A stretch of DNA of 64,000 bases. Source: Flavobacterium sp. GTDB taxonomy: Bacteria; Bacteroidota; Bacteroidia; Flavobacteriales; Flavobacteriaceae. The position numbers and the translations under genes are program-made. The notes under the pieces were generated by a model. It had not been told where the DNA came from, did not search any database, and worked only from the letters and a program-made list of their open reading frames with translations. The first letter of the stretch is position 1; the number at the start of each line of letters is the position of its first letter. Where the stretch lies: assembly GCA_023251135.1 (NCBI GenBank), contig JAHEZJ010000017.1, forward strand, positions 55,120-119,119. Reading direction: 5' to 3'. This document shows positions 35,701 through 44,813 of the stretch, piece after piece.

Positions 35701-35746
35701 TAAAAAAGGCATTGAAAATCAACCGGGTGTTGATGTTCAATGCCTC
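35701..35746 (-). terminator. Terminator of the amino-acid permease
   Basis: Arms AGGCATTGAA/TTCAATGCCT and ATCAAC/GTTGAT, each offset by one unpaired base, form a long hairpin with a CGGGT loop. On the minus strand six Ts follow. It lies about 40 bases past the permease stop. Confidence 0.85.
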
Positions 35747-35755
35747 CTAATGAAT

Positions 35756-35793
35756 AATAGTAAAAGCTACTATTAATAGTAAAAGCTACTATT
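35756..35793. repeat. Tandem 19-bp duplication over the permease stop codon
   Basis: AATAGTAAAAGCTACTATT occurs twice back to back (35756-35774 and 35775-35793). Each copy is itself an inverted repeat AATAGTA/TACTATT. The right copy includes the permease stop codon at 35789-35791, so the duplication touched the gene end without changing the protein. Confidence 0.75.
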
Positions 35794-37213
35794 TTTTTGT
35801 TTTAAAAACTTTATAACAGATAAAAAGAACCCCCAGCCAAATTGGAATTAATTCTACGGATAATTTCATATCAGTCATCCACATGATGGACAAAATACCC
35901 AATAAAAACACGAAACAGATGTAATTACTTACCGGATAGAATATTGAAGGGAACTTCGTTATTGTATTTTCCTTGTTTTTTGCAAGTCTAAATTGTAGAT
36001 GTGTATACGAGATCATGACCCAGTTAATAATCAAAGAAGACACCACCAAAGACATTAGAATACTAAAAGCCTCTTCCGGAATTACTTTATTGATTAAAAT
36101 ACAGATCGCTGCAAAACAGGAAGAAATTAAAATAGCATTAATCGGCACCGATTGTTTGTTTAACTTCATTAAAAACTTAGGCGCATTGCCCTGATCTGCT
36201 AAACCGTACAACATGCGTGAATTACTGTATACACTGCTATTGTATACCGATAAAGCCGCGGTTAATACAATTAAATTAAGCACATTGGCAATAAGACGTG
36301 TAAAATATATTTTGCTGCCAAACAACTCAAACTCCATTCCGTTTAAGTTTTGAAAAACCATTACAAATGGACTGCTGTCTGTCGTAATTTGCTGCCAAGG
36401 CGACAAAGCAAATAAAATAACCAATGCACCAACATAAAAGATAAGAATTCTATAAATAACCTGATTGGTTGCTTTTGGGATGTTTTTTTCCGGATTTTCT
36501 GCCTCAGCAGCGGTAATTCCGATTAGTTCTAAACCACCAAAAGAGAACATAATCAAAGCCATTGCAGATAATAAGCCCTGAAAACTACCCGAAGATGTTT
36601 TTTCAAAGAAACCTTTTGGAAAAAAACCTCCATCGTTGTATAAATTGTGAATGGTAGCGTGCTCCCCTCCTGTCCCGCTTATCAGCAAGTAGGTACCAAA
36701 GAGAATCATTGCAATAATGGCAACCACTTTTATGATGGAGAACCAAAACTCAGTTTCTCCATAAACTTTTACGGAGGCAAAATTCAAAGCATTAATAACC
36801 AGAAAGAAAAACAAACTGGAGGCCCACAATGGAATTTCAGGCCACCAAAACTGTACATAAACACCTATGGCTGTAAGTTCGGCCATACTAACCAGAATGT
36901 ATAAAATCCAATAATTCCAACCAGACGCAAAACCTGCAAAAGAACCGCAATATTTATAGGCAAAGTGGCTAAAGCTTCCTGATACAGGTTCTTCAACAAC
37001 CATTTCACCAAGTTGTCTCATAATAAAAAAAGCGATTATTCCGGCGATAGCATATCCTAAAATAACAGATGGTCCTGCTAATACAGCCGCTGGGCCAATG
37101 CCGAGGAAAAGACCTGTTCCTATAGATCCCCCAAGGGCAATTAACTGAATGTGTCGGTTTGTCAATCCACGTTTAAGCTGATTGTCATTTACGTCTTCCT
37201 GTTTTTGTTTCAC
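35789..37213 (-). CDS. Amino-acid permease, APC superfamily (AAT type)
   Basis: This 474-residue protein has about twelve helices and the AAT-family N-terminus: LKRGLTNRHIQLIALGGSIGTGLFLG, then LAGPSVILGYAIAGIIAFFIMRQLGEM. Similar stretches occur in AroP, PheP, ProY and LysP. It should import an amino acid by proton symport; the substrate cannot be told. It stands alone, with a promoter box on the minus strand at 37247-37254 and a terminator at 35701. Confidence 0.9.
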   Translation of the reverse strand: MKQKQEDVNDNQLKRGLTNRHIQLIALGGSIGTGLFLGIGPAAVLAGPSVILGYAIAGIIAFFIMRQLGEMVVEEPVSGSFSHFAYKYCGSFAGFASGWNYWILYILVSMAELTAIGVYVQFWWPEIPLWASSLFFFLVINALNFASVKVYGETEFWFSIIKVVAIIAMILFGTYLLISGTGGEHATIHNLYNDGGFFPKGFFEKTSSGSFQGLLSAMALIMFSFGGLELIGITAAEAENPEKNIPKATNQVIYRILIFYVGALVILFALSPWQQITTDSSPFVMVFQNLNGMEFELFGSKIYFTRLIANVLNLIVLTAALSVYNSSVYSNSRMLYGLADQGNAPKFLMKLNKQSVPINAILISSCFAAICILINKVIPEEAFSILMSLVVSSLIINWVMISYTHLQFRLAKNKENTITKFPSIFYPVSNYICFVFLLGILSIMWMTDMKLSVELIPIWLGVLFICYKVFKTKK

Positions 37214-37246
37214 AAATTAGATTTTTAAATAAGTTAGATGTACTCA

Positions 37247-37254
37247 CAAATGTA
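37247..37254 (-). promoter_or_regulatory. -7 box of the permease gene
   Basis: On the minus strand it reads TACATTTG, an exact TAnnTTTG match, 33 bases before the permease ATG. Confidence 0.5.
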
Positions 37255-37340
37255 TGAACAGCGAATATAAGTTAAAAAAGGAATTGCACAAAGCATGCAC
37301 CGCACTAAAACTTCAATTAGGGGGTCAGTTTCCATTTCTG

Positions 37341-38039
37341 TTAACAAATCAGCAACAACCGATATTCTCCCTCGTTTTCTACTGGTGCTCTATGAATACA
37401 CGGCAGGACTTGTTGTTTTGGATGGTCTACAGCCAGTCGCCAAAGATGTCCTAACCCTAGATTAACGGGTTCTGCATCCGGATGTAGCTGATAATGCAAA
37501 TCAAAATAATTTTCCTTCAGGAAGTTTTCGAATTCTTCCTCTGGTCCGTCATGCAGCTCTTTTAGCTTTGATCGGATTTCAGGAATTAGAATTTTCTGCT
37601 CTGCCTGCGTATTCGGAATAATATCACTTGCCGCGCCGTGATAGGTACATAAAAAAGTATCCGTTGCTATGGGCGAACGATCCACATGAAACGAATATAC
37701 GTCCGTCGATATGAAATCAAATTCATCATCGCGCTCGTAACACTTCAGCAAATTAAGAGCAGGCGAAGCTCCAAAATCAGTTAATAATTGTAAATCTTTT
37801 AGGATTATTTCCCGTGCTATATTCCCCTTTTCGGAGAGTTGAAGTGCCAATAGATCTTCCGGATACACTTCGGTTATATTTTCTTCCAAAGACAACTGAG
37901 CTACAATCTCTTTAAAATCGCCATCCAAATTTCGGTACCAGCATAGCGCATTCTTTTCTCCTTGGAAATTAGTATGTACAAGCTCAGAAAAAGTAGTGAC
38001 CGTCCCAATTTGGCTGCTGTCGGAAAATGTATTGTTCAT
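37341..38039 (-). CDS. DUF1826 family protein
   Basis: The ATG at 38039 gives 232 residues. Segments such as LCWYRNLDGDFKEIVAQL, YSFHVDRSPIATDTFLCTYHG and LWRLAVDHPKQQVLPCIHRAP fit DUF1826 as I remember it. Conserved His and Cys residues suggest metal binding. In proteobacteria, DUF1826 genes often lie near zinc-responsive GTPases, so a role in metal limitation is possible but not shown here. A promoter (TAATTTTG, 38075-38082, minus) and a near-palindrome at 38050-38065 lie just upstream. It follows the export operon on the same strand, with a 79-base gap. Confidence 0.7.
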   Translation of the reverse strand: MNNTFSDSSQIGTVTTFSELVHTNFQGEKNALCWYRNLDGDFKEIVAQLSLEENITEVYPEDLLALQLSEKGNIAREIILKDLQLLTDFGASPALNLLKCYERDDEFDFISTDVYSFHVDRSPIATDTFLCTYHGAASDIIPNTQAEQKILIPEIRSKLKELHDGPEEEFENFLKENYFDLHYQLHPDAEPVNLGLGHLWRLAVDHPKQQVLPCIHRAPVENEGEYRLLLIC

Positions 38040-38049
38040 AGTGTAATAT

Positions 38050-38082
38050 AAGTAGCTAGTTACTTTATGCGTTACAAAATTA
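38050..38082 (-). promoter_or_regulatory. Promoter and near-palindrome of the DUF1826 gene
   Basis: The -7 box TAATTTTG is at 38075-38082 on the minus strand. The 16-base sequence AAGTAGCTAGTTACTT at 38050-38065 is self-complementary except for one pair on each side and covers the expected transcription start. A repressor site is plausible. Confidence 0.4.
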
Positions 38083-38118
38083 TGCAATAGTCGTCACACT
38101 TATGCTAAAGACACTTCA

Positions 38119-39465
38119 CTATTGTACCACTAATTTTCCCGCAGCTTTCTTCCAATCCAGCCATGACACGATCAATTCCTGCTGAAGTTTATTAGCGACT
38201 AGTTCTAAATTTTGCAATTGAATCTCTTTATCATTTAGTTCATTAAACGATACCTGATCAAACTTATACCGTTCCTGATAAACCACTACAATCTCCTGAG
38301 TGAGTCTGGTATTTTCATGCACCGTTTTTAACTGTTGCAAGACATTATGATAAACAACAGTCGCATTCAGCGCATTGTATTTCATTTTATGAAGGTCCTC
38401 TTTGATTTGGTTATTATTTTGCTCCTGCTCCAATTTTAACTGATCTATTCTCTTTGCCGTATTCTCACCAAAAAGAAGCGGCAATTTTAAAGAGACTCCA
38501 ATATAACTATTACCATACCAGCTGTCTTGCTGAAAGGGATTCATACTGGCAGTAAACTGATCTGCTCCTAAATAACCGTTGAGATTAATCGTCGGACTGT
38601 GTTTGGCTCTTTGCTGTTTCTTTTTATTTTCTAACACTTCATTCTGTGTTTTCAAAATTTGGATTTGAGGTAAGGCATAGATTAAATTTTCATCGAGATC
38701 ACTAATATTTTGATCCATATTGTACTTTTCCAATACGATGGAAGCAGCCACTGAAGATTCATTTCCCGTAACATACACAAGGTATTGCTTTAAAACCAAA
38801 ACGTTATTTACAGCATTATGATATTTTTGAATCGCGTTATTGTGCGTTACTTTGGCATCGTTTACAGCAACTTTTAAAGCTCTGTTGTTACTGTATTTTT
38901 GATTTATGGTACTCCAACTTAAAGCCGTTCGGGTAGTATCTCCAATAGCTTCTTTTACTTGCTGCTGCGCTACCAATGTATTAAAATAGGCCTTTGAAAC
39001 TTCATAAGTAAGCTCTATCCTCGCCTCTTTTTCATTTAAACTTGCCAATTTTTCCTGTAACCTGGACTCCGTAATTAACTTTGAAATTGAAATATCCAAC
39101 AAAGGCTGTTGCAGTAAAACACTGGCATTTTGGGTATAATTGGCTCCTAGTTTTACCGGTACCATACCGTCCGAATACGTTCCTGAATTAAATGCGCTGG
39201 CGGGTAAAACGCTAGTAGCGATAATGGGATTGTATTGATAATTGTAGTTCAAAGAAACTTTGGGTAAATATTTTGCATTTAATTCTTTTGTTTTTAAGCT
39301 GCTGATCTTAGATGCGATTTCCAGCGAAGTCAATGATTTTCTTTTTTTTTGTGCTTCTTCAATTGCTTTATTTAAGGTCCATACGGTGCTTTGTGCATTC
39401 ATTTTGCAAAGGCATAACAGCATAAGACACCCGATAAAACGGATATTCATTAAATTATTTTTCAT
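38119..39465 (-). CDS. TolC-family outer-membrane efflux protein
   Basis: This 448-residue protein has a signal peptide (cleavage near CKMNAQS) and two OEP repeats with long helical stretches, e.g. LTYEVSKAYFNTLVAQQQVKEA, and the second with KRIDQLKLEQEQNNNQIKEDL. No lipobox is present, unlike the NodT protein at 4821. It is the last gene of a four-gene export operon, 11 bases after the permease, and gives the outer-membrane exit for the DevABC-type pump. Confidence 0.9.
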   Translation of the reverse strand: MKNNLMNIRFIGCLMLLCLCKMNAQSTVWTLNKAIEEAQKKRKSLTSLEIASKISSLKTKELNAKYLPKVSLNYNYQYNPIIATSVLPASAFNSGTYSDGMVPVKLGANYTQNASVLLQQPLLDISISKLITESRLQEKLASLNEKEARIELTYEVSKAYFNTLVAQQQVKEAIGDTTRTALSWSTINQKYSNNRALKVAVNDAKVTHNNAIQKYHNAVNNVLVLKQYLVYVTGNESSVAASIVLEKYNMDQNISDLDENLIYALPQIQILKTQNEVLENKKKQQRAKHSPTINLNGYLGADQFTASMNPFQQDSWYGNSYIGVSLKLPLLFGENTAKRIDQLKLEQEQNNNQIKEDLHKMKYNALNATVVYHNVLQQLKTVHENTRLTQEIVVVYQERYKFDQVSFNELNDKEIQLQNLELVANKLQQELIVSWLDWKKAAGKLVVQ

Positions 39466-39476
39466 TATAACGATTT

Positions 39477-40616
39477 TTAGCCTCTGAATACGGAAGCAGG
39501 TTCTACATTTTTGATTCTTCTAATGGCAAACACAGCTCCAAAAAGCGAAATAGAAAAGGTGATGGTTAGAATTGAGAAGAGTATAATTGGACTAAAATCG
39601 ATCAGTATTCCTGTTTGATACATTCCATTTTTAAACCCCATTAAGAAAACAAGCGCTACCATAAATCCAACAATGGCGAATAAAGTAGCCTGAGTCAGTA
39701 TCAAATTCCGAATGTAGGAATCGGTAGCTCCGATTGCTTTTAAAGTCCCGTAATCCTTGATCCTGTCAAGTGCCGACGAATACATGGTAAGGCCAATAAT
39801 AAAGAAACCCGCGATAATCGCAAAGCCTACTAAAGACCCTGTGCTGGCACCTAAACCCGTCGAAGCCAAAACACTCTTTACCGTTGATGTACTTAAAGAT
39901 GACGTACGCCAGGCTCTGACTCCGTAAATAGAATTATTGATCTGATCCACAACGCGATCTACATCTTCCCCATCTTTTACATTTACCATTAAGGCACTTA
40001 TATTGGTTGAGGGTATATTGCCATAAAACCTTGCCCTGTCTGCTGTAGTATACATTAAATAACCACCCCAGCCTCTTATTCCTTTCGTTTGCAGCGTAAT
40101 GACGGCTCTTTTTCCATTAATCTCAAAAAAGGTTCCAACATCCGACGAGCCTCCAAAATTGCCACGATCAAAATAATCGGCAGATACACCTGCTTCCTGC
40201 AGCAAATCCGGAAGTTTCCCCTGTATGATCTTAGTACTATCCGGACCTACTTTAAAATGGGGATATTCGCTTCCAATAATGTTTACGATAGCGCTGGTTC
40301 CGTTAGGGAATTTTGCTTTTCCAGTGGTTACGATGATCGGAAATGCTTCCTTAACCCCTGTCAGACTCTTGATTTCCTTTTCTTTTCTCATGTCAATCAA
40401 ACTAAGCTGATTGGCATCAGTCGTTTTATCATCAACAACCCAAATATCTGTCGTTGTATTTTTTACCAAAACACTCATTAATCCTGTCAAAAAATTGAAT
40501 GTTCCTATTTGCTGACCAATAAGGAAAGTGCTTATAACTATGCCCACCACCACTCCTATACTTTTAGTTTTATCAAAACGAATAAACTTCCAGGCTGTTT
40601 TTATCACAGATTTCAT
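39477..40616 (-). CDS. ABC transporter permease, FtsX/MacB-like (DevC type)
   Basis: The ATG at 40616 overlaps the stop of the adaptor gene (ATGA) and gives 379 residues. One helix lies at the N-terminus (SIGVVVGIVISTFLIGQQIG), then a periplasmic domain and three C-terminal helices of the FtsX type (GFAIIAGFFIIGLTMYSSALDRIKDYGTLKAIGA). DevC permeases work with DevA and DevB to export glycolipids or other compounds through TolC. The order ATPase, adaptor, permease, TolC supports this reading. Confidence 0.88.
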   Translation of the reverse strand: MKSVIKTAWKFIRFDKTKSIGVVVGIVISTFLIGQQIGTFNFLTGLMSVLVKNTTTDIWVVDDKTTDANQLSLIDMRKEKEIKSLTGVKEAFPIIVTTGKAKFPNGTSAIVNIIGSEYPHFKVGPDSTKIIQGKLPDLLQEAGVSADYFDRGNFGGSSDVGTFFEINGKRAVITLQTKGIRGWGGYLMYTTADRARFYGNIPSTNISALMVNVKDGEDVDRVVDQINNSIYGVRAWRTSSLSTSTVKSVLASTGLGASTGSLVGFAIIAGFFIIGLTMYSSALDRIKDYGTLKAIGATDSYIRNLILTQATLFAIVGFMVALVFLMGFKNGMYQTGILIDFSPIILFSILTITFSISLFGAVFAIRRIKNVEPASVFRG

Positions 40617-41548
40617 AAAGAGGTTTGAACTACACATTCAATTCGGGAGTTAATCAGATACTTGGTTTGGTTTGCCAGAAGTATTTTTATTTCCCGAACT
40701 CTTCTGTCTTCCTGATCACCTGCTTTTTCAGAAAAAAGCGACTTGCGTTTGAGCGCCGATGACGCAAAAATGACAGTTCCCGTTCCGATCGTTTTATTGG
40801 AACCAATTTGACGAATAATGGCTTTTTGTCCTTCTTTAATTTGAGCTGCAAACAACTCATCAATTTCACAAGTAGCCACCAATTTACTTTTTGGAATAAA
40901 ATCTGCAAAGGCCTGATTGGGCGATAATGCTGCGCCTTTCGTAGCATTCATAGTCATAATTTGTCCATCACCCAATGCTTTTACTGCATATTGCTGTAAT
41001 TCTCTATTGGATACTTCCAATTCTTGTTGCATTTCCTGAAGTCGGGAGTTTGCCATCAGCACCTTGTTTTGTAATTGCGCTACATTGGTCTGAGAAATCT
41101 TTGTTTCTGTTTCCAGATTATCAACATTCTGTCTGGTTTCTGCACCATTTTTATGCAAGTTTTTCAAGCGCTGCAGCTCCGTTTGTTTGTTTAGCAGATT
41201 TATTTCCTGCTCTTTTAAGTTTAACTGAGTTACTTTAATTTCTATTTTTTGCGTTTCAATTCTACTTTTGATTTGAGCTTTTTTGGCATCCTGAACAGCG
41301 TGATCCAATTCAATAATTAAGTCCCCCTTGGTAATTACGTCGTTTTCTTTTTTATGAATACCTACCACAATGCCCCCTACTTCTGTTGCTAATGCAGATA
41401 GTTTTTCATTAGGCTCTATCCGCCCGAGTCCCACAATTTCTGCTGAAACAACTTCTTTATGTACAGCTACCTGCTTTGATTTACTGGCTTCTTTCTTGCT
41501 ACAACAACTAAGAAAAAAGGCTATTAGAAAAATTAAAATATATTTCAT
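40613..41548 (-). CDS. HlyD-like periplasmic adaptor lipoprotein (DevB type)
   Basis: The ATG at 41548 yields 311 residues with a lipoprotein signal ending LSCCSKK. A barrel-sandwich half (GRIEPNEKLSALATEVGGIVVGIH), a long coiled coil (about 95-175) and a second half (YAVKALGDGQIMTMNATKGA) make it an adaptor of the DevB/HlyD kind. It bridges the ABC permease and TolC. Its 3' end overlaps the permease start by 4 bases. Confidence 0.88.
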   Translation of the reverse strand: MKYILIFLIAFFLSCCSKKEASKSKQVAVHKEVVSAEIVGLGRIEPNEKLSALATEVGGIVVGIHKKENDVITKGDLIIELDHAVQDAKKAQIKSRIETQKIEIKVTQLNLKEQEINLLNKQTELQRLKNLHKNGAETRQNVDNLETETKISQTNVAQLQNKVLMANSRLQEMQQELEVSNRELQQYAVKALGDGQIMTMNATKGAALSPNQAFADFIPKSKLVATCEIDELFAAQIKEGQKAIIRQIGSNKTIGTGTVIFASSALKRKSLFSEKAGDQEDRRVREIKILLANQTKYLINSRIECVVQTSL

Positions 41549-41573
41549 TCTGTATAATTTGATTAATGATTTT

Positions 41574-42284
41574 CTATACGGTTTCCATTTGGTTCTCGGT
41601 TGCGATTCCATTATCTACATAAATAATTCGATCGGCAAATGCTTTGAGTCGCATATCGTGTGTAACTACAATTACACTTTTGCCGTTTTTAGCAAGTGCT
41701 TTTAATTCATCCATTACTACACCAACACTTTTGACATCCAAGGCAGCTGTTGGTTCGTCACAAAGCACAATTGGCGGATTAGTGACCAACGCCCTTGCAA
41801 TGGAGACTCTTTGCTGCTGGCCTCCGCTGAGCATTTTTGGCAAGTTTTTCATTCTTTCCTGCATGCCTACTAATTCCAGCGCTTTTTCGGCTTTTTTCTT
41901 TGCTTCAGCATCGCTATAATTCATAAGTTGCAACGGAACCATTACATTTTCTAAAGAACTAAGTGGTGCCAAAAGATTGAAACTTTGAAAAACGAATCCA
42001 ATTTTATTCAATCGCAAAGCCGATAATTCTTTCGCCGAAAGTGTATTTACCTGTTGCCCCTCTATAAAAACATCACCCCTTGTTGGATAAATAACACAGC
42101 CCAATAATGACAACAATGTCGTTTTCCCCGAACCCGAAGGACCAATGATTAAGGTTAGTTCTCCTGTTTTAAATTGAACATTTGTTGGTTTCAAGGCCGT
42201 AATCAGGGTATCCCCGGTTTGATACTCCTTGCACGCGCCTTTTATTTCTGCAATAACTCTGTTCTTTCGTATTATCTCCTCCAT
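41574..42284 (-). CDS. ABC transporter ATP-binding protein (DevA/LolD-like)
   Basis: This 236-residue ATPase has Walker A GPSGSGKTTLLSLLG, Q-loop VFQSFNLL, signature LSGGQQQRVSIARAL, Walker B IVLCDEPTAALD and the H-loop THD. Its class is the MacB/LolD/DevA group that drives mechanotransmission exporters. It is the first gene of the export operon; a 147-base gap with inverted repeats separates it from the DUF2141 gene. Confidence 0.93.
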   Translation of the reverse strand: MEEIIRKNRVIAEIKGACKEYQTGDTLITALKPTNVQFKTGELTLIIGPSGSGKTTLLSLLGCVIYPTRGDVFIEGQQVNTLSAKELSALRLNKIGFVFQSFNLLAPLSSLENVMVPLQLMNYSDAEAKKKAEKALELVGMQERMKNLPKMLSGGQQQRVSIARALVTNPPIVLCDEPTAALDVKSVGVVMDELKALAKNGKSVIVVTHDMRLKAFADRIIYVDNGIATENQMETV

Positions 42285-42332
42285 AGTTTTTTATTATAAT
42301 TTAGTTCGTTTTTAGCATTCAGTTTTTTAAGA

Positions 42333-42431
42333 GTATTCAGTCGCAGTCGCAGTTTACAGCCCGTTACCTACCTGTTACAAACACTGAATACTGTGACTGC
42401 AAACTGAGACTGTAAACTGAGACTGAAACTC
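42333..42431. repeat. Imperfect inverted repeats rich in ACTGNGACTG
   Basis: The left arm GTATTCAGTCGCAGTCGCAG (42333 onward to 42359) is complementary to sequences at 42384-42431, including CTGTAAACTGAGACTGAAAC at 42410. Several ACTGnGACTG units alternate. It fills the gap between the DUF2141 gene and the ABC operon and could act as terminator-like structure or processing site. Confidence 0.55.
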
Positions 42432-42845
42432 CTAATAAAGCTCAATAGCTATCGCAGAGTCATTTTTTAAAACATAAATAGAACAATCATTGAATGTTGG
42501 TGCTCCGCCGTCCGGCTTAAAATTGGTACTGTTTCCTACCGGTTCTTTTGGCATTCCGAACCAGTTGCTGTTTAATTTTCCATTACTATCCAAATCCTGA
42601 AAAACGGTAATGGCGTAAGTCCCTCTTGGCAATTCAACTTGAAATTTCATCGTTTCCTGATTGGCCTTCTGAACTTTTGTAAAACAGGCCGTTTTAAGGA
42701 AATTTTGTTTTTTATCGTAAACATTCAGTACAACTGTGCCCTTTCCTTTTTGGATATTGGTGACATCAACATTCATTTTTACCTGTTGCGCATTAGTCAA
42801 ATACGAGGCTCCTAATACCAGTATACTCAGCATTGTTTTTTTCAT
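42432..42845 (-). CDS. DUF2141 domain protein, secreted
   Basis: This 137-residue protein has a signal peptide (cleavage after LTNAQ) and the DUF2141 pattern: KGTVVLNVYDKKQNFL, then LPRGTYAITVFQDLDSNGKLNSNWFGMPKEPVGNS. The family is common in Bacteroidota and proteobacteria and its role is unknown; it is predicted to be a periplasmic beta-sandwich. It lies 46 bases after the DUF6268 gene on the same strand. Confidence 0.85.
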   Translation of the reverse strand: MKKTMLSILVLGASYLTNAQQVKMNVDVTNIQKGKGTVVLNVYDKKQNFLKTACFTKVQKANQETMKFQVELPRGTYAITVFQDLDSNGKLNSNWFGMPKEPVGNSTNFKPDGGAPTFNDCSIYVLKNDSAIAIELY

Positions 42846-42891
42846 TTTCTTCTTTTAAATTATTGTGATTAAATTTGTTTGATTTGTATTC

Positions 42892-43836
42892 TTACTTTCC
42901 AAAACGATAGGTCAGCATCATTTTCGCATATGGAATTTCTTTTGTCTTATAATCGGTAATACTATTGTTGTTTGAATCGTATAAGGTGTATTTATTGGCA
43001 AATCCCACACCTCCTTGCAGCTGAAGCCAAAAACCATCAAACAACCGCTGATTAATTTGCAAACCGCCATGAACAGCCGAGAACTGAGCATAGTCAATCT
43101 CCTGGCCTTCATTATTCTTATAGTTTTGTAAATTGTGAAGTGTCCAGTCTATCGATCCGGCCACACCAACTTGTGTAGAATTGCCCAGATTCCTAAACAC
43201 ATTTACCCTTGGCCAGTACAGCTGAGCAAACCATTTACCATCATTACTCTTATAATCAACAGAAATGGCGGGTGTTATCAGGAACTTATCAAAAGCATAC
43301 ATAATATGGGGGCCGATACCAATTTCAAGATTCGATTTTTCTCCAAACTTTCTTGAAGCCCCAAAAATCCCATCCAAAACCATGTCATTGATTGAAAACG
43401 AATCCTTAAAATCGGAAGCCACAGTAGGGATTAAAACTCCAAAAGCAGCCCATCTTTTTCCAAAAGGATGTCGCACTACAACGGTAGGTTTGATTTCTTG
43501 TATTTTTGAGATAAGATTCGGACTATCCTTGAAGTCCTTATCGAATGTAAAATCTAAAACGCGATAGTTAACGATACCAAGAATGCGTGTTTTTCCAATT
43601 TTAAAAGAAGGTATTGGCAACCAAAAATCATACGTATTGTATCTGAATTTATTTCCGTAATAAGGATCTACAGCTGATAAATTCCCGAAGCTACTTTTTC
43701 CGTTTACAGTGACGCTAACCCCTGCGCCATCTGTTATTAATTGAGCATAAAATTTATTTGGAAGACAAATAAATAAGGTTAATAAAACTAATGACAGTAC
43801 TTTTTTCAAAATAACACTTATTAAATTTAAACACAT
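42892..43836 (-). CDS. DUF6268-like outer-membrane protein
   Basis: This 314-residue protein has a signal peptide (LSLVLLTLFICLPNKFYAQ) and amphipathic beta-strand periodicity up to the end (PYAKMMLTYRFGK), as in outer-membrane barrels. The stretch WAAFGVLIPTVASDFKDSF and others suit DUF6268, which is uncharacterised. It sits between the AraC regulator and the DUF2141 gene, upstream of the ABC exporter. All may respond to the same signal. Confidence 0.65.
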   Translation of the reverse strand: MCLNLISVILKKVLSLVLLTLFICLPNKFYAQLITDGAGVSVTVNGKSSFGNLSAVDPYYGNKFRYNTYDFWLPIPSFKIGKTRILGIVNYRVLDFTFDKDFKDSPNLISKIQEIKPTVVVRHPFGKRWAAFGVLIPTVASDFKDSFSINDMVLDGIFGASRKFGEKSNLEIGIGPHIMYAFDKFLITPAISVDYKSNDGKWFAQLYWPRVNVFRNLGNSTQVGVAGSIDWTLHNLQNYKNNEGQEIDYAQFSAVHGGLQINQRLFDGFWLQLQGGVGFANKYTLYDSNNNSITDYKTKEIPYAKMMLTYRFGK

Positions 43837-43915
43837 GAGCCCTATTAGCCCCTAAGATTTTCTTGGGACAAAGGTGTGTTTAAAACAATAATTGTTGTTA
43901 GGATTTAGTTTGCCG

Positions 43916-44809
43916 TTACTCGGACAAATCGTGCATCAATGAGTTTCGGTACTGAGAAGGAGTTGTACCGGTTATTTTTTTGAAAAGTCGTCCAAAGTAA
44001 GATGGATCTTCGTAATTCAGTTCAAAAGCGATTTCTGAAATATCTTTGGTCAAATCTTGCAAGAGAATCTGACTTTGCAAAATACTGACATTGTTGATCC
44101 ATTCTTTTGGGGCAATTCCCGTAGTTTGCTTAATGCACCTGTTGAGATAGTTTACAGAAATTTTCAACTTATCGGCGTAAAAGGAGACGGATTTGTCCTG
44201 ACTGTGGTATTTGTAAACCAGTTCCTTGAAAGAAAAAGTGATCTCATTACCACGATGTACCGCTTTATTCAGCTCTCTATTCGAAGAAATGATTTTTTGA
44301 AAGGCAGCCTGCATAAGCGAATAACAAATTTCGATATTGGAATTTTCGTCCCGAAATTCTTGTCCTAATAAGCAAAACAAAGAATTAAGCCATACACTCG
44401 TTTCTTTTGGCAGTTTAACAACTGAGTTAGTGGCAAAAATTTGTATCAACTCCTGTTTAGACAGTATGTGATTCAGAACACTTTCTTCAAATAAAATAAA
44501 ATGACCGGTTATCTCCGAATCAATTTCTTTCATTGCTGTAATGTGCCCTTGTTTTACAAATAAAACATCATCTTTTGTTAGTGCTATTGTCTCATTATCT
44601 ACCTGTTGTATAGCATTACCATTGGTAACATGAACCATAAAATTGTAATCAGGTCGGAAAAGTGGGGTCGGAATTTGAATGTACTCCGTTGTGGCATTCA
44701 GGTCATATATTTGCAAAGGAGTTTTTAAGAAATCAAAATCTAAAGAAGCATCGGACATAAATTGTCTTGGAAATTCCTCCGATGATATAATTTTAATCGT
44801 CTTACTCAT
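43916..44809 (-). CDS. AraC-family transcriptional regulator
   Basis: This 297-residue protein has an N-terminal cupin-like ligand domain and a C-terminal AraC DNA-binding pair of helix-turn-helix motifs (VSFYADKLKISVNYLNRCIK; ISEIAFELNYEDPSYFGRLFKKITGTTPSQYR). It is first in a minus-strand run with the DUF6268, DUF2141 and ABC export genes and probably activates them. A -7 box TAAGTTTG (44814-44821, minus) ends four bases before its ATG. Confidence 0.9.
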   Translation of the reverse strand: MSKTIKIISSEEFPRQFMSDASLDFDFLKTPLQIYDLNATTEYIQIPTPLFRPDYNFMVHVTNGNAIQQVDNETIALTKDDVLFVKQGHITAMKEIDSEITGHFILFEESVLNHILSKQELIQIFATNSVVKLPKETSVWLNSLFCLLGQEFRDENSNIEICYSLMQAAFQKIISSNRELNKAVHRGNEITFSFKELVYKYHSQDKSVSFYADKLKISVNYLNRCIKQTTGIAPKEWINNVSILQSQILLQDLTKDISEIAFELNYEDPSYFGRLFKKITGTTPSQYRNSLMHDLSE

Positions 44810-44813
44810 GTTA

